From Sphingopyxis sp. USTB-05 (GTDB lineage: Bacteria > Pseudomonadota > Alphaproteobacteria > Sphingomonadales > Sphingomonadaceae): 64,000 nt of DNA. This document shows, piece after piece, positions 17,291-26,957 of the stretch (positions are counted from its first letter, which is position 1; every line of letters begins with the position of its first letter). The DNA is taken from contig NZ_CP084712.1 of NCBI RefSeq assembly GCF_023822045.1, positions 992,001-1,056,000 of the forward strand, in the 5' to 3' direction. The position numbers and the translations under genes were made by a program. A model generated the notes under the pieces. It saw only the letters and a list, made by a program, of their open reading frames with translations. It was not told the origin of the DNA and made no database searches.

Positions 17291-18322
17291 ATGATCGACG
17301 GAAAGAACAGACGCTGCGGTTTGGCCAAAGCGGTGCTGGCGTTCTGTTTCTCCTGTTTCTGCTACCCCGCACCGGCGGCCGCTTTGCCCGACCCGGTCGA
17401 TGTCATCCTCGTTCCCACGGTTGCGGCCGACCCTGATCCGCCATCGGTCGAAGCGTCGCCGGACCCGGTCGCGGCACTCGCGCGCGACTGCGAAGGGGGC
17501 GATGCAGAGGCGTGCACGCGGCTCGCCTATCACCATCACGAAGGCGACGGCGTTCCCCGTGACGACGCACGCGCGACCCCGCTTTTCGCTCGCGCTTGCG
17601 ATCTTGGCGACATGACGGGCTGCACGATGGCGGGCTATGCCCATAGCGAGGGATGGGGCGTGGAACGCTCGCACGAGCGGGCCGCGACCTATTATGCGTT
17701 CGCCTGTTACGGCGAAGAGGCGACGGCCTGTTCGAACCTTGGCCTCTCCTACGTCGGCGGGGATGGCGTTCCCAAAGATCCGCAGCGCGCGATAAAGCTG
17801 TTCCGACAAGCTTGCGATCTGGGAAGCGTATCGGGCTGCGCGAACCTTGGCGCTTCTTATTCGCTGGGCAAGGGCGTCGCGCCGAACCAGCGCCAGGCGG
17901 CACGGCTCTTCAAACGCGCGTGCAAGGCCGACGACCAGCACGCCTGTTATAATCTTGGCGTTCTCCATCGCGACGGGCTCGGCATGCCGCGCGACTACAA
18001 GCAGGCCTTTGCGCTGTTCGAGCAAAGCTGCCGCGCCGACGACGCGTCGGCCTGCGGCAATCTGGCGATGCTGGTGAACGACGGTCGCGGCGTCCGGCGT
18101 AATCGCCAGCGTGCGCTCGAACTGTTCGACAAGGCGTGCGGACTGGGCGAGGCCGAAAGCTGCTTCACGCTTGGGCGGGCCTATCAGACCGGCAAGGGGA
18201 TCGAGCGTAACAATGCGCGTGCGATCGAACTACTTGAGCGGGCGCTGAAGCTCGATCCCGAAACCGAATCTGCCGCCGACGCGCGCAAGGCGCTGGCGGC
18301 GGCGCGCGGCGAACCCGCGTAG
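17291..18322 (+). CDS. Secreted Sel1-repeat (tetratricopeptide-like) protein
   Basis: A 343-residue protein with an N-terminal export signal (about residues 10-32, AFCFSCFCYPAPAAA) and about seven Sel1-like repeats. Each repeat has the pattern A-C-x-N-L-G-x-x-Y-x-x-G-x-G-V-x-x-D-x-x-x-A-x-x-L-F-x-x-A-C. Each repeat carries paired cysteines (ACSNLG, CANLG, ACYNLG), as in the Helicobacter cysteine-rich Hcp type, where each pair forms a disulphide. This suggests a periplasmic or secreted scaffold with disulphide-stabilised repeats. The partner is unknown. Confidence 0.85.
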   Translation: MIDGKNRRCGLAKAVLAFCFSCFCYPAPAAALPDPVDVILVPTVAADPDPPSVEASPDPVAALARDCEGGDAEACTRLAYHHHEGDGVPRDDARATPLFARACDLGDMTGCTMAGYAHSEGWGVERSHERAATYYAFACYGEEATACSNLGLSYVGGDGVPKDPQRAIKLFRQACDLGSVSGCANLGASYSLGKGVAPNQRQAARLFKRACKADDQHACYNLGVLHRDGLGMPRDYKQAFALFEQSCRADDASACGNLAMLVNDGRGVRRNRQRALELFDKACGLGEAESCFTLGRAYQTGKGIERNNARAIELLERALKLDPETESAADARKALAAARGEPA

Positions 18323-18522
18323 GCGGGTTGGCTTGGCGGCGCGGAAGTCACGGTAAACTGCCGAATAAGCGGGGTTGCGCGGGGCTTTCTTTCTTCCCAT
18401 AACTCGACGTCCAAATTTGGGGCGGTCGCATCAGGGGAGAGAGCGAACCGGCATCAATAAGTCGGACGTGCTCGACTGCTATCTTCTGCGTCGCCCTTCT
18501 CATGGGGAAGGAATAGTCACGC

Positions 18523-20640
18523 ATGAATCCGGTTTTGATCGCGATAGCGTGCGGCCTTTTGGCTGTGCTCTATGGATTCATTACCTCGCGGCAGGTGCTC
18601 AGCGCCTCCGCCGGTAATGAAAAAATGCAAGAAATCGCCGCCGCCATTCAGGAAGGCGCCAAGGCCTATCTCGGCCGCCAATATCGCACCATCGCTATCG
18701 TCGGCGTCGTCGTCGCCATTCTGGTCGGGCTGTTTCTTGGCCCGATTTCGGCCACCGGCTTCGTCATCGGCGCCGTGCTGTCGGGCGTCGCCGGCTTCGT
18801 CGGCATGAACATCTCGGTCAAAGCCAACGTCCGCACCGCGGCGGCGGCGCAGACCGGGCTGCAGGCGGGCCTCACCATGGCGTTCCGCGCCGGCGCGATC
18901 ACCGGGCTGCTCGTGGCGGGGCTTGCCCTCCTCGCGATCTCGGTCTTCTTCTGGTATCTGATCGGTCCCGGCGGCTACACCGTCGGCGGCGATGACCGCA
19001 CCGTCGTCGACGCGCTCGTCGCGCTTGCCTTCGGCGCCTCGCTGATCTCGATCTTCGCGCGTCTCGGCGGCGGCATCTTCACCAAGGCCGCTGACGTCGG
19101 CGCCGACCTTGTCGGCAAGGTCGAGGCCGGAATTCCCGAAGATGATCCGCGCAACCCGGCCGTGATCGCCGATAACGTCGGCGACAATGTCGGCGACTGC
19201 GCCGGCATGGCAGCCGACCTTTTCGAAACCTATGTCGTCACGGTCGGCGCCACCATGGTGCTGATCGCGCTGCTTCTGAAGGGCGCGGGCGACATGCTGC
19301 TTCCGCTGATGACGCTGCCGCTCCTGATGGGCGGCGTGTGTATCATCACCTCGATTATCGGCACCTATTTCGTTCGCCTCGGCAGCGGGAAGAATGTCAT
19401 GGGCGCGATGTACAAGGGCTTCCTTGTCACCGCGGTCCTCTCGATCCCGGCGATCTGGTTCTCGACCAGCTATGTCCTCAAGGGTGACATGGCGACCGAC
19501 ATCACGGGGACGACGTTCAACGGCAGCGATCTTTTCTATTGCTCGCTGCTCGGGCTCGTCATCACCGGCCTGATCATCTGGATCACCGAATATTACACCG
19601 GCACCAACTATCGCCCGGTGCGTTCGATCGCCAAGGCTTCGGAAACGGGCCATGGTACGAACGTGATCCAGGGGCTTGCCATCAGCCTTGAATCGACTGC
19701 ACTGCCGACGCTCGTAATCTGCGTCGGTATCATCGTCGCCTTCCAGACGGCAGGCATCGTCGGCATCGCCTTTGCGGCAACCGCAATGCTGGCGCTCGCC
19801 GGCATGGTCGTCGCGCTCGACGCTTATGGTCCTGTTACCGACAACGCCGGCGGCATTGCCGAAATGGCGGGCCTCGACGACTCGGTTCGTGAAAAGACCG
19901 ACCTGCTCGACGCCGTGGGCAACACGACCAAGGCGGTGACCAAGGGCTATGCCATTGGCTCGGCGGGTCTCGCGGCGCTGGTGCTGTTCGGTACCTATAC
20001 CGCGGACATCACCGAATATTCGGCCAAGCTCGGGCTGACCGAACCGCTGACCTTCTCGCTGTCGTCGCCCTATGTCATCGTCGGGCTGCTGCTCGGCGCG
20101 CTCCTCCCGTATCTGTTCGGTGCGATGGGCATGACCGCGGTCGGCCGTGCGGCGGGTGAAGTGGTCAAGGACGTCCGTGACCAGTTCAAGAATAACCCGG
20201 GCATCATGACCTATGAATCGAAGCCCGACTATGCGCGCACGGTCGACCTGGTCACCAAGGCGGCGATCAAGGAAATGATCATCCCGTCGCTGCTGCCGGT
20301 GCTGGCACCGATCGTGGTGTATTTCGCAATCCGTGCGGTGGCCGGTCCGGCCGAAGCGCTCGAGGCGCTCGGCGCGCTTCTGCTCGGCGTGATCGTCGGC
20401 GGCCTGTTCGTCGCCATCTCGATGACCTCGGGCGGCGGCGCGTGGGACAACGCCAAGAAGTATATCGAGGACGGCAACCATGGCGGCAAGGGCAGCGAGG
20501 CTCACAAAGCCGCGGTGACCGGCGACACCGTGGGCGATCCGTACAAGGATACCGCGGGCCCGGCAGTCAACCCGATGATCAAGATCACCAACATCGTGGC
20601 GATCCTGCTCCTTGCGGCGCTGGCGCACGGCGCGGTCTAA
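18523..20640 (+). CDS. hppA: Membrane H+-translocating pyrophosphatase
   Basis: The 705-residue integral membrane pump couples pyrophosphate hydrolysis to proton export; about 16 membrane helices are expected. The substrate-binding acidic segment [22 protein letters not shown] starts at about residue 207. The C-terminal Asp-rich loop is near [12 protein letters not shown]. At residue 470 the sequence is GNTTKA. A lysine here marks the K+-independent class; the K+-dependent class has alanine. The gene is preceded by AAGGAA and ends at a strong terminator. It probably supports energy saving under low ATP. Confidence 0.96.
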   Translation: MNPVLIAIACGLLAVLYGFITSRQVLSASAGNEKMQEIAAAIQEGAKAYLGRQYRTIAIVGVVVAILVGLFLGPISATGFVIGAVLSGVAGFVGMNISVKANVRTAAAAQTGLQAGLTMAFRAGAITGLLVAGLALLAISVFFWYLIGPGGYTVGGDDRTVVDALVALAFGASLISIFARLGGGIFTKAADVGADLVGKVEAGIPEDDPRNPAVIADNVGDNVGDCAGMAADLFETYVVTVGATMVLIALLLKGAGDMLLPLMTLPLLMGGVCIITSIIGTYFVRLGSGKNVMGAMYKGFLVTAVLSIPAIWFSTSYVLKGDMATDITGTTFNGSDLFYCSLLGLVITGLIIWITEYYTGTNYRPVRSIAKASETGHGTNVIQGLAISLESTALPTLVICVGIIVAFQTAGIVGIAFAATAMLALAGMVVALDAYGPVTDNAGGIAEMAGLDDSVREKTDLLDAVGNTTKAVTKGYAIGSAGLAALVLFGTYTADITEYSAKLGLTEPLTFSLSSPYVIVGLLLGALLPYLFGAMGMTAVGRAAGEVVKDVRDQFKNNPGIMTYESKPDYARTVDLVTKAAIKEMIIPSLLPVLAPIVVYFAIRAVAGPAEALEALGALLLGVIVGGLFVAISMTSGGGAWDNAKKYIEDGNHGGKGSEAHKAAVTGDTVGDPYKDTAGPAVNPMIKITNIVAILLLAALAHGAV

Positions 20641-20664
20641 GCTGCGTCCCTTAGGGAAAGAAAG

Positions 20665-20697
20665 AGCCCCGCCGGAGCGATCCGGCGGGGCTTTTCT
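20665..20697 (+). terminator. Rho-independent terminator of hppA
   Basis: AGCCCCGCCGGA pairs perfectly with TCCGGCGGGGCT around a four-base loop (GCGA), followed by TTTTCTTT. It lies 25 bases after the hppA stop. Confidence 0.95.
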
Positions 20698-20741
20698 TTG
20701 GCGGCTTTGAGATGGGGAGTGGGCGTTCAGCCGCCTACTTC

Positions 20742-20830
20742 CGTCATCCTGGGCTTGACCCGGGATCCCGCTTTTTGCGCGCGCTCCCGATCCGCCTCAA
20801 GCGGGACCCCGGGTCAAGTCCGGGGTGACG
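20742..20830. repeat. Intergenic palindromic repeat, family A (inverted pair)
   Basis: The left unit begins GTCATCCTGGGCTTGACC and the right unit begins GCGGGACCCCGGGTCAAG. They are in opposite orientation with about 30 bases between. The pair lies between the hppA terminator and the convergent SDR gene. Confidence 0.8.
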
Positions 20831-20867
20831 ATAACAGAGAGGTCCGCAACCGGCAGAATGCAGTTGC

Positions 20868-21686
20868 TCAAGTCGCGGACGTCGCCTTCATCTGCTGCGC
20901 ATAGCCCGCCTGCACCATGGTGCTCATCCGGTCGAACAGCGCGTCGGGATCGCCGCGACGCAGGGCTGCGATCGCTGCTTCCGCGCCTTCTGCAACGATC
21001 AACTCGCGCGTCCCCGCATCGACCGCCGCCAGCATCTGCGCCGCCGCATCGTCAGGCGACAGGCCATTTTCGATCGCGGCGTCGCTCTCTCCGCGGACGC
21101 TGCCGTCTGCGTTCAGCGCATTGCGGCTGACGTTGGTGCGGACCGATCCGGGCGCGACGACCAGTATCTTCAGCCCCAGATGTTCATTCTCGGCGCGCAC
21201 GGCGTCATGGTAACCGATAATGCCATGCTTCGCCGCCGAATAGGCGCTGCGCAGCGGCACGCCCGCGATGCCCGCGACGCTCGATATCGCGATGATCTGT
21301 CCTCCGCCGGCGCCGACCATGCGCGGCAGCAACTGCTGGGTCAGCGCGATCGGGGCGAGCAGGTCGACCCCGATGATCTGTTGATAGACCGCAAAGTCGG
21401 TCTCGATCGCAAGGCTGCGCTGCGAGATGCCCGCGTTGTTGACCAGCCCGTCGATGCGACCCAGCCAGTCCCACGCCTGATCGGCAATGGCGGGCAGGGT
21501 GGCATAGTCCGTCGCCTCGAACGGCAGGATGAGCGTTTCGGTGGCGCAGTCGGCGGCCACGGCTTCCAGAGCCGCGACATTCCGTCCCGACAGGATCAGC
21601 TTCGCGCCGCGTGCGCCCAGCGCACGCGCCAGCGCCGCACCGATGCCCGACGACGCTCCCGTGATCCACCAAACTTGATCCTGCAT
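20868..21686 (-). CDS. SDR family oxidoreductase
   Basis: A classical short-chain dehydrogenase/reductase of 272 residues. It has the cofactor loop TGASSGIG (residues 9-16), the structural NNAG motif and the catalytic Ser plus YxxxK (SSVAG then YSAAK). An Arg in the second strand (SGRN) favours NADP(H). The C-terminal segment (IAALRRGDPDALFDRMSTM) is longer than the core SDR and is typical of a group of SDRs of unknown substrate. It is convergent with hppA and divergent from carD. Confidence 0.85.
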   Translation of the reverse strand: MQDQVWWITGASSGIGAALARALGARGAKLILSGRNVAALEAVAADCATETLILPFEATDYATLPAIADQAWDWLGRIDGLVNNAGISQRSLAIETDFAVYQQIIGVDLLAPIALTQQLLPRMVGAGGGQIIAISSVAGIAGVPLRSAYSAAKHGIIGYHDAVRAENEHLGLKILVVAPGSVRTNVSRNALNADGSVRGESDAAIENGLSPDDAAAQMLAAVDAGTRELIVAEGAEAAIAALRRGDPDALFDRMSTMVQAGYAQQMKATSAT

Positions 21687-22001
21687 ACCGGCTCCCTATC
21701 TATGATTTCGTTTCAACCTGAAACGGGTGTGGATGGCCGTCAAGGTGCCAACCGACGCATTTCCGTGCGGGGCTGGTAATTTTGTTGCGAATCTGTTATA
21801 ATGAATTCAACACGCCGACACTGTGCCTCTTCCCGCCGCCGGGCTGAGGTATCCTTGGCGTTTCCGATGGAGCCACATCCCTTGTCAATCTGACTGGCTA
21901 GCGCCGCCCTACCAGCCCAATCCCCCTCCCGCAGAGGGCCGGATATACCGCTGTTCACGCGCTTTCCTGTCCCCCCGACAAGGCCAATGAAAGGAACTTG
22001 A
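21687..22001. other. Divergent intergenic region upstream of carD
   Basis: This 315-base region holds the promoters of the SDR gene and carD. A possible extended -10 element (TGTTATAAT) lies at 21793-21801 in the carD direction. I see no gene; the short open frames on both strands lack ribosome binding sites. Confidence 0.5.
21772..21808 (+). promoter_or_regulatory. Candidate carD promoter (extended -10)
   Basis: TATAAT is preceded by TGT, giving an extended -10 box. The -35 region is weak (TGGTAA about 17 bases upstream). It lies about 200 bases before the carD start, implying a long leader if real. This is a pattern call only. Confidence 0.35.
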
Positions 22002-22529
22002 ATGTCCGCAAGCACGCCCGTCTTCGAAGTCGGTGACTATGTCGTTTATCCCAAACATGGCGTGGGGCGCGTCATCGAGTTGCAAAAGTCCGAAATCGCC
22101 GGAATGCAGCTCGAACTCTATGTCCTCCGCTTCGAAAAGGAAAAGATGACGCTTCGCGTTCCGACCAACAAGGCTGAAGGCGTCGGCATGCGCAAGCTGT
22201 CGTCGGATAAGACGCTGAAAGAAGCGCTGCAGGTCCTGACCACCAAGCCGAAGGTGAAGCGCACCATGTGGTCGCGCCGCGCGCAGGAATATGAAGCGAA
22301 GATCAATTCGGGCGACCTCGTGTCGATCGCCGAAGTGACCCGCGACCTGTTCCGCGCCGACGACCAGCCCGAGCAGAGCTATTCGGAACGTCAGATCTTT
22401 GAAGCGGCATCGAGCCGCCTCGCGCGCGAACTCGGCGCGATGGAAGAAAGCGACGAAAAGACGGCGCAGGCGAAGATCCTCCAGATCCTCAACGAGCATG
22501 CGCCGCTCTATTACGCCGAAAAAGTGTAA
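22002..22529 (+). CDS. carD: CarD family transcription regulator
   Basis: A 175-residue CarD/CdnL-type protein. The N-terminal RNA-polymerase-interaction domain is recognised by FEVGDYVVYPKHGVGRVIELQK and the later LRVPTNKAEGVGMRKLSS. The C-terminal part is helical. These proteins bind the RNA polymerase beta subunit and stabilise open complexes, mostly at rRNA promoters. The ATG at 22002 follows AAAGGAACTTGA, a good ribosome binding site. The gene has its own terminator at 22551-22580. Confidence 0.92.
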   Translation: MSASTPVFEVGDYVVYPKHGVGRVIELQKSEIAGMQLELYVLRFEKEKMTLRVPTNKAEGVGMRKLSSDKTLKEALQVLTTKPKVKRTMWSRRAQEYEAKINSGDLVSIAEVTRDLFRADDQPEQSYSERQIFEAASSRLARELGAMEESDEKTAQAKILQILNEHAPLYYAEKV

Positions 22530-22550
22530 TCGCGTCCACAGCGATGAAGG

Positions 22551-22580
22551 AAAGGGCGGTCTGGTAGGGCCGCCCTTTTT
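22551..22580 (+). terminator. Rho-independent terminator of carD
   Basis: AAAGGGCGG pairs with CCGCCCTTT around a ten-base loop, followed by TTTTTCG. It lies 22 bases after the carD stop. Confidence 0.9.
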
Positions 22581-22633
22581 CGTTTCAGGGCCCTCTTTCG
22601 CGTCATGCATGGATGACGAAGGGTTGGAATATC

Positions 22634-23374
22634 CTACGGGTAAGTGGCGCTGACGAAATATAACCCGTCGGGCGGCGCGTTGAGGCCGAGTGCGTTGCGG
22701 TCGGCGGCATCGAGTGCCGCTTTCAGGTCGCGCGCAGTCCACTTGCCGTAACCGACGAGCGCAAGACAGCCCACCATCGAGCGTACCTGGTGGTGCAGGA
22801 AACTACGCGCCGCCGCCTCGACGATGATCTCTTCGCCATGACGGCTGACGGTCAGCCGATCCAGGGTCTTCACCGGACTTTGCGACTGGCAATGCGCCGA
22901 GCGGAAGGTGGTGAAGTCATGAAGTCCGATGAGTTGCTGCGCCGCGGCGTGCATCGCATCGGCATCGAGCGGTCGGGCGACCTGCCACGACAATCCCTTG
23001 TCCCACGTCAACGGCGCGCGGCGATTGACGATACGATATTCGTACGACCGGCCGGTGCAGGCAAAACGTGCATGCCAATCGTCGGGCACGATCTCGCAGC
23101 CGACGATCGCGACCGGGGCCGGGCGAAGCTGCGCATTCAGCGCCTCGGTCAGCTTGAACGGGGTCAGCGGCTTTTCGATATCGACATGCGCGCGCATCGC
23201 GATCGCATGGACACCCGCGTCGGTGCGCCCGGCGCTGAGCACCTGTACCGTTTCGGCGGTGAAGCGGTGGATCGCTTCCTCGATAACCTGTTGGACGCTG
23301 GGGCCGTGCGCCTGCCGCTGCCAGCCCATATAGGGGCGGCCGTCATATTCGATCGTGAGCGCGAAACGTGTCAT
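22634..23374 (-). CDS. truA: tRNA pseudouridine(38-40) synthase
   Basis: TruA makes pseudouridine at positions 38-40 of the tRNA anticodon arm. The 246-residue length is typical. The catalytic aspartate is Asp52 in the motif [11 protein letters not shown]. It also has the N-terminal [13 protein letters not shown] and the C-terminal [12 protein letters not shown] segment. Its start overlaps the stop of fmt by 4 bases (23371-23374), so truA and fmt are translationally coupled. Confidence 0.96.
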   Translation of the reverse strand: MTRFALTIEYDGRPYMGWQRQAHGPSVQQVIEEAIHRFTAETVQVLSAGRTDAGVHAIAMRAHVDIEKPLTPFKLTEALNAQLRPAPVAIVGCEIVPDDWHARFACTGRSYEYRIVNRRAPLTWDKGLSWQVARPLDADAMHAAAQQLIGLHDFTTFRSAHCQSQSPVKTLDRLTVSRHGEEIIVEAAARSFLHHQVRSMVGCLALVGYGKWTARDLKAALDAADRNALGLNAPPDGLYFVSATYP

Positions 23375-24291
23375 GCGAGGCGCGTGCCTGCGGGGACCGG
23401 CCGTCCGCGGAGCAGTTCGGCCGTGTCCATCGCGGGCTTTCCGGCGCGCTGCACGCGCGTCGCGCGGATTGCGCCGGGGTTGCAGGCGATGGTGAGATTG
23501 TCGTCGAGCGTGACCCCGGGCGCGGCGCCCGCAACACTGTCGGATGGATGCACGGCTTCGGCCGCCAAAATCTTGTAGCGCTCGCCCTCAAATTCGAAAA
23601 AGGCGCCGGGCACTGGATTGAATGCGCGGATTTGCCGTTCGACCTGCACAGCGCTCGTCAGAAAATCGAGCCGCGCCTCGCTCTTGTCGATCTTCGCCGC
23701 ATAGGTGACCCCCTCTTCGGGCTGGGGCTCGGGCGGGAAGGCGTGGAGATCGCTCAGCACGCGCCGCATCATCAGTGCGCCCATTTCGGCGAGTTCATGG
23801 GTCAGGATGCCCGCGTTCTTGCGCCCCATCGGCGTCGTCTCGATCAGCCGCATCGCGCCGGTGTCGAGCCCGATGTCCATCTGCATGATCGTCACGCCGG
23901 TCTGGGTATCGCCCGCGAGGATCGCGCGCTGCACCGGCGCTGCTCCACGCCAGCGGGGCAGGACCGAGCCATGGACGTTGAGACAGCCCTCACGCGGAGC
24001 GTCCAGGATCGGCTGCGGCAGGATCAGGCCATAGGCAGCGACCACCGCGATATCGAGGTCGAGCGCGGCGAATTCGGCCTGCGCCTCTTCGGTCTTGAGG
24101 CTCTTTGGCGTGCGGACGGGCAGGCCATGATCCTCGGCCCAGACCTGCACCGGGCTCTTCTGCAGTTTCTTGCCGCGCTGCGCCGGCCGTGGTGGCTGGG
24201 TATAGACGGCCACGATGTCGTGCCCCGCCGCGTGGAGCGCGGCGAGCGTCGGTACCGCGAAGGGCGGCGTTCCCATGAAGGCGATGCGCAT
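23371..24291 (-). CDS. fmt: Methionyl-tRNA formyltransferase
   Basis: Fmt formylates initiator Met-tRNA. The 306-residue protein has the N-terminal formyltransferase domain with [20 protein letters not shown] and the catalytic region [13 protein letters not shown] followed by MDIGLDTG. The C-terminal OB-like domain recognises the tRNA acceptor. It is upstream of truA in a coupled pair. Peptide deformylase, the enzyme that removes the formyl group, lies at 26352-26885. In many alphaproteobacteria def, fmt and truA are adjacent. Confidence 0.96.
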   Translation of the reverse strand: MRIAFMGTPPFAVPTLAALHAAGHDIVAVYTQPPRPAQRGKKLQKSPVQVWAEDHGLPVRTPKSLKTEEAQAEFAALDLDIAVVAAYGLILPQPILDAPREGCLNVHGSVLPRWRGAAPVQRAILAGDTQTGVTIMQMDIGLDTGAMRLIETTPMGRKNAGILTHELAEMGALMMRRVLSDLHAFPPEPQPEEGVTYAAKIDKSEARLDFLTSAVQVERQIRAFNPVPGAFFEFEGERYKILAAEAVHPSDSVAGAAPGVTLDDNLTIACNPGAIRATRVQRAGKPAMDTAELLRGRPVPAGTRLA

Positions 24292-24347
24292 GGGCTGCGC
24301 CTTTGGCGGAGGATGCGGCGCGGCGCAAGGCCAACGCTCCTCACATC

Positions 24348-24420
24348 CGTCACCCCGTGATCTGGGGTCACGCTTCCCACCGTCGCGGAGCGGGACCCCG
24401 GATCAAGTCCGGGGTGACGA
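24348..24420. repeat. Intergenic palindromic repeat, family A (inverted pair)
   Basis: A degenerate left unit (GTCACCCCGTGATCTGGGGT) faces a good right unit (GCGGGACCCCGGATCAAG). The pair occupies the divergent space between fmt and recR, so it may also affect their promoters. Confidence 0.75.
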
Positions 24421-24465
24421 GGGAGGGATATTGTGCACCGATTGCACACTCACTACCAACGCAAC

Positions 24466-25062
24466 ATGGCCTCCACCGAAATCGAAGCGCTCGTCCAGCA
24501 ACTCGCCCGCCTGCCGGGCCTCGGCCCGCGTTCGGCGCGGCGCGCGGTGCTGCATCTGATGAAGAAGCGCGAGAGCAGTTTTGCGCCGCTGCTCGCCGCG
24601 CTGCAGACGGTATCCGAACGGCTCGTCACCTGCGGGATTTGCGGCAATGTCGATACGCAGGACCCCTGCGCCATCTGCGCCGACCCGCGCCGCGATGCGC
24701 GGTCGCTGTGCGTTGTCGAGGAAGTGTCGGACCTGTGGGCTCTCGACAAGTCGCGGCTGTTTCCGGGAAAATATCACGTCCTCGGCGGACGATTGTCGGC
24801 GCTGGAGGGCGTGCGGCCGCAGGACCTCAGCATCGATGCGCTCGTCGCACGCGTTGCGGCGGGCGGCATCGACGAGGTCGTGCTGGCGATGAACGCGACC
24901 TTGGAAGGGCAGACGACGGCGCATTATCTCGCCGAGCGGCTGGAGGGCTATCCGGTGCGCCTGACGCAGCTCGCGCATGGCCTGCCGGTGGGCGGCGAAC
25001 TCGATTATCTTGACGAGGGAACGCTGGCGCAGGCGCTGAGGGCCCGTCGGCCGGTAGGGTGA
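24466..25062 (+). CDS. recR: Recombination protein RecR
   Basis: RecR works with RecO and RecF to load RecA at single-strand gaps. The 198-residue protein has an N-terminal helix-hairpin-helix ([20 protein letters not shown]), a C4 zinc finger ([16 protein letters not shown], about residues 57-72) and a Toprim domain ([13 protein letters not shown] onwards). I chose the ATG at 24466 (MASTEIEAL). An in-frame ATG 11 codons upstream is possible. It converges with the serine hydrolase at 25064. Confidence 0.95.
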   Translation: MASTEIEALVQQLARLPGLGPRSARRAVLHLMKKRESSFAPLLAALQTVSERLVTCGICGNVDTQDPCAICADPRRDARSLCVVEEVSDLWALDKSRLFPGKYHVLGGRLSALEGVRPQDLSIDALVARVAAGGIDEVVLAMNATLEGQTTAHYLAERLEGYPVRLTQLAHGLPVGGELDYLDEGTLAQALRARRPVG

Positions 25063-25063
25063 C

Positions 25064-26242
25064 TCAAGGCTGCGGCGTCAACGCTTCCAACTTCCGTCCC
25101 ATCAGCTTTTCGATCAATCCACGATAATAGGCAGCGAGTTCGGGTTCGTCGCCGATGATCTCCAGCGCACGGGCGATCGGCACCCAGCCGTTGGCGCCGT
25201 TGACGAAGATGGCGGCCCCGGTCCGGCGGTCGGGGGAGAAATAGACAAGGTCGGTCTGCCCCTCGTCATTCCCCGTGTGCTGCAGGATCAAATGTTTCCC
25301 ATAATCATGGGCCTGCCAGCCAAATGTGTAGCCATATCGATCGGGGCAACGCCGCACGAAGGGCTTTTCGCAGCCGTAGCGATCATCGTCCGCGAGCGAG
25401 GTCAGAATCGTTTCTCGTATCTGCCGTGTTTTCGAACGTTTCGCCGATGCGGCGATGAGCCGTTTCAGGAAGGCGGCATAGGCGTCGGGGGTCGCGATCA
25501 GGTCATAGGCTGCACCAATACCCGTCCCTTCGCGCAAACCCGGATAAGTTGAAGCCAGATCGAGCGTGGCACCCTCTGCATCGTATGGCAGTGCCAGTTG
25601 TCCTTCCGTCCAGTCGGGGAGCTCGCCAACCGCCATTCGGTCGATATGCCAAGGGCGAAACAGGGTTTCGGCGGCAAGGAGGCGAAAGGGTTTTCCCGTC
25701 TTTGCTTCGGCATAACGCGCCGCAAGTTCGATCCCCGCGCCCGAATAGCGATAGCGCGTGCCCGGCGTCCAATCGAAGGCGAGTTTGCCGTCGGCGTAAT
25801 CGTCGGGCCAATTGCGCAATCCGGATCGGTGCGCCAACAAAATGCGCGTGGTAAGCAAGGCATAGCGCGGGTCGCGGTCGATGTCGGCGGATTTGACCGT
25901 TCGGGCGATCGGTTCGTCCAGGTCAATCCGGCCGTCGGCCGCCAGCGCGAGCAAGGTTTCCGCGGTCACCGTTTTGGCGATGGACGCTGTGTTGAAGGCG
26001 GTCCGGGCGGTTATCGGCACCCCCGGGCTCTGCTTTCCATAATGGCCCGACCAGATGATGCGGCCGTCGCGGATGACCGCGATGCCGATTCCGCCGATCT
26101 TCTCATCTTTCACGATTGACGGCATCCGGCGCGCCATTTCGACATCGAGTTTGGCGGCAGCGGGCGCCATGTCGCGGGCGTCGGCGCGATCCGCGGACCA
26201 GGCCCCGACAAGGATCGGAATCGCCAGAAGCAAAAGTCTCAT
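25064..26242 (-). CDS. Secreted serine hydrolase, beta-lactamase family (class C-like)
   Basis: A 392-residue protein with an N-terminal signal (about residues 1-22) and the serine beta-lactamase / DD-peptidase fold. The catalytic motif SxxK is Ser87-Ile-Ala-Lys90. The second motif YxN reads YSG, so the usual Asn is replaced by Gly. The third motif is HTG. This pattern is usual for esterase- or peptidase-like members of Pfam Beta-lactamase rather than true beta-lactamases. It lies between recR and def, and it may have been inserted into that cluster. It is divergent from def. Confidence 0.85.
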   Translation of the reverse strand: MRLLLLAIPILVGAWSADRADARDMAPAAAKLDVEMARRMPSIVKDEKIGGIGIAVIRDGRIIWSGHYGKQSPGVPITARTAFNTASIAKTVTAETLLALAADGRIDLDEPIARTVKSADIDRDPRYALLTTRILLAHRSGLRNWPDDYADGKLAFDWTPGTRYRYSGAGIELAARYAEAKTGKPFRLLAAETLFRPWHIDRMAVGELPDWTEGQLALPYDAEGATLDLASTYPGLREGTGIGAAYDLIATPDAYAAFLKRLIAASAKRSKTRQIRETILTSLADDDRYGCEKPFVRRCPDRYGYTFGWQAHDYGKHLILQHTGNDEGQTDLVYFSPDRRTGAAIFVNGANGWVPIARALEIIGDEPELAAYYRGLIEKLMGRKLEALTPQP

Positions 26243-26351
26243 CACATCTCCAAAGCCGGCGATTGCGGTCCGACTGTTACGGCCGCGCGATGAGCGCCGT
26301 GTGAATGCGCTACCTCTTGACCCGGCGCCTTCCCGACCATACCTGCACGCC

Positions 26352-26885
26352 ATGGCCTTACTCCCTATCATAGAGACCCCGGATCCCCGGCTGCGCGTCA
26401 TTTCGAAGCCCGTCGAGACATTCGATGCCGAGCTGAAGACGCTGGTCGCCGACATGTTCGAAACGATGTACGACGCCCCCGGTATCGGGCTGGCCGCGAT
26501 CCAGGTCGGGGTGGCGAAGCGCATCCTCGTCATCGACCTGCAGGAAGCCGATCCCGAAGACCCCGAGGGTAAGAAGGTCATCCGCGAGCCGCGCGTCTTC
26601 ATCAATCCCGTCTTCTCTGACGAGAGCGAGGAGCATAGCATTTATCAGGAGGGCTGCCTGTCGGTCCCCGAGCAATATGCCGACGTGACGCGTCCCGCCG
26701 AGGTCACCGTCGACTGGCAGGACGAAGACGGCAAGCATCACCAGGAACGCATGACCGGATTGATGGCGACGTGCATTCAGCATGAGCACGACCATCTGGA
26801 GGGCATCCTGTTCATCGATCATCTGTCGCGGCTGAAGCGCGAGATGGTGCTGAAGAAGCTGGCGAAGCTCCGCAAGGCTGCGTGA
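26352..26885 (+). CDS. def: Peptide deformylase
   Basis: Def removes the formyl group from nascent proteins. The 177-residue protein has all three motifs: GIGLAAIQVG (motif 1), EGCLSVP (motif 2, Cys metal ligand) and HEHDHLEG (motif 3, HExxH metal site). The ATG at 26352 starts the conserved MALLPIIETPDPRLR. It ends in a strong terminator shared with grpE. Confidence 0.96.
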   Translation: MALLPIIETPDPRLRVISKPVETFDAELKTLVADMFETMYDAPGIGLAAIQVGVAKRILVIDLQEADPEDPEGKKVIREPRVFINPVFSDESEEHSIYQEGCLSVPEQYADVTRPAEVTVDWQDEDGKHHQERMTGLMATCIQHEHDHLEGILFIDHLSRLKREMVLKKLAKLRKAA

Positions 26886-26901
26886 CCGGCGCATAACCGA
26901 C

Positions 26902-26937
26902 AAAAAGAAACCCCGGCTTCCACCGGGGTTTCTTTTT
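26902..26937. terminator. Bidirectional terminator between def and grpE
   Basis: AAAAAGAAACCCCGG pairs with CCGGGGTTTCTTTTT around a six-base loop. A-runs and T-runs flank the stem on both strands, so it can end def transcripts on the plus strand and grpE transcripts on the minus strand. Confidence 0.93.
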
Positions 26938-26957
26938 GTGTGCAATGTCGGTCGGGT

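Noticed and set aside
18517..20628. A 703-codon antisense frame opposite hppA
   Set aside because: It mirrors the hppA gene almost exactly and its translation is Arg/Asp/His-rich low-complexity sequence. It is a by-product of high GC and of hppA codon use.
25064..26242. An antibiotic-resistance beta-lactamase
   Set aside because: The SxxK is present but YxN is YSG and the protein resembles the esterase-like Beta-lactamase family. Resistance cannot be inferred from the sequence.
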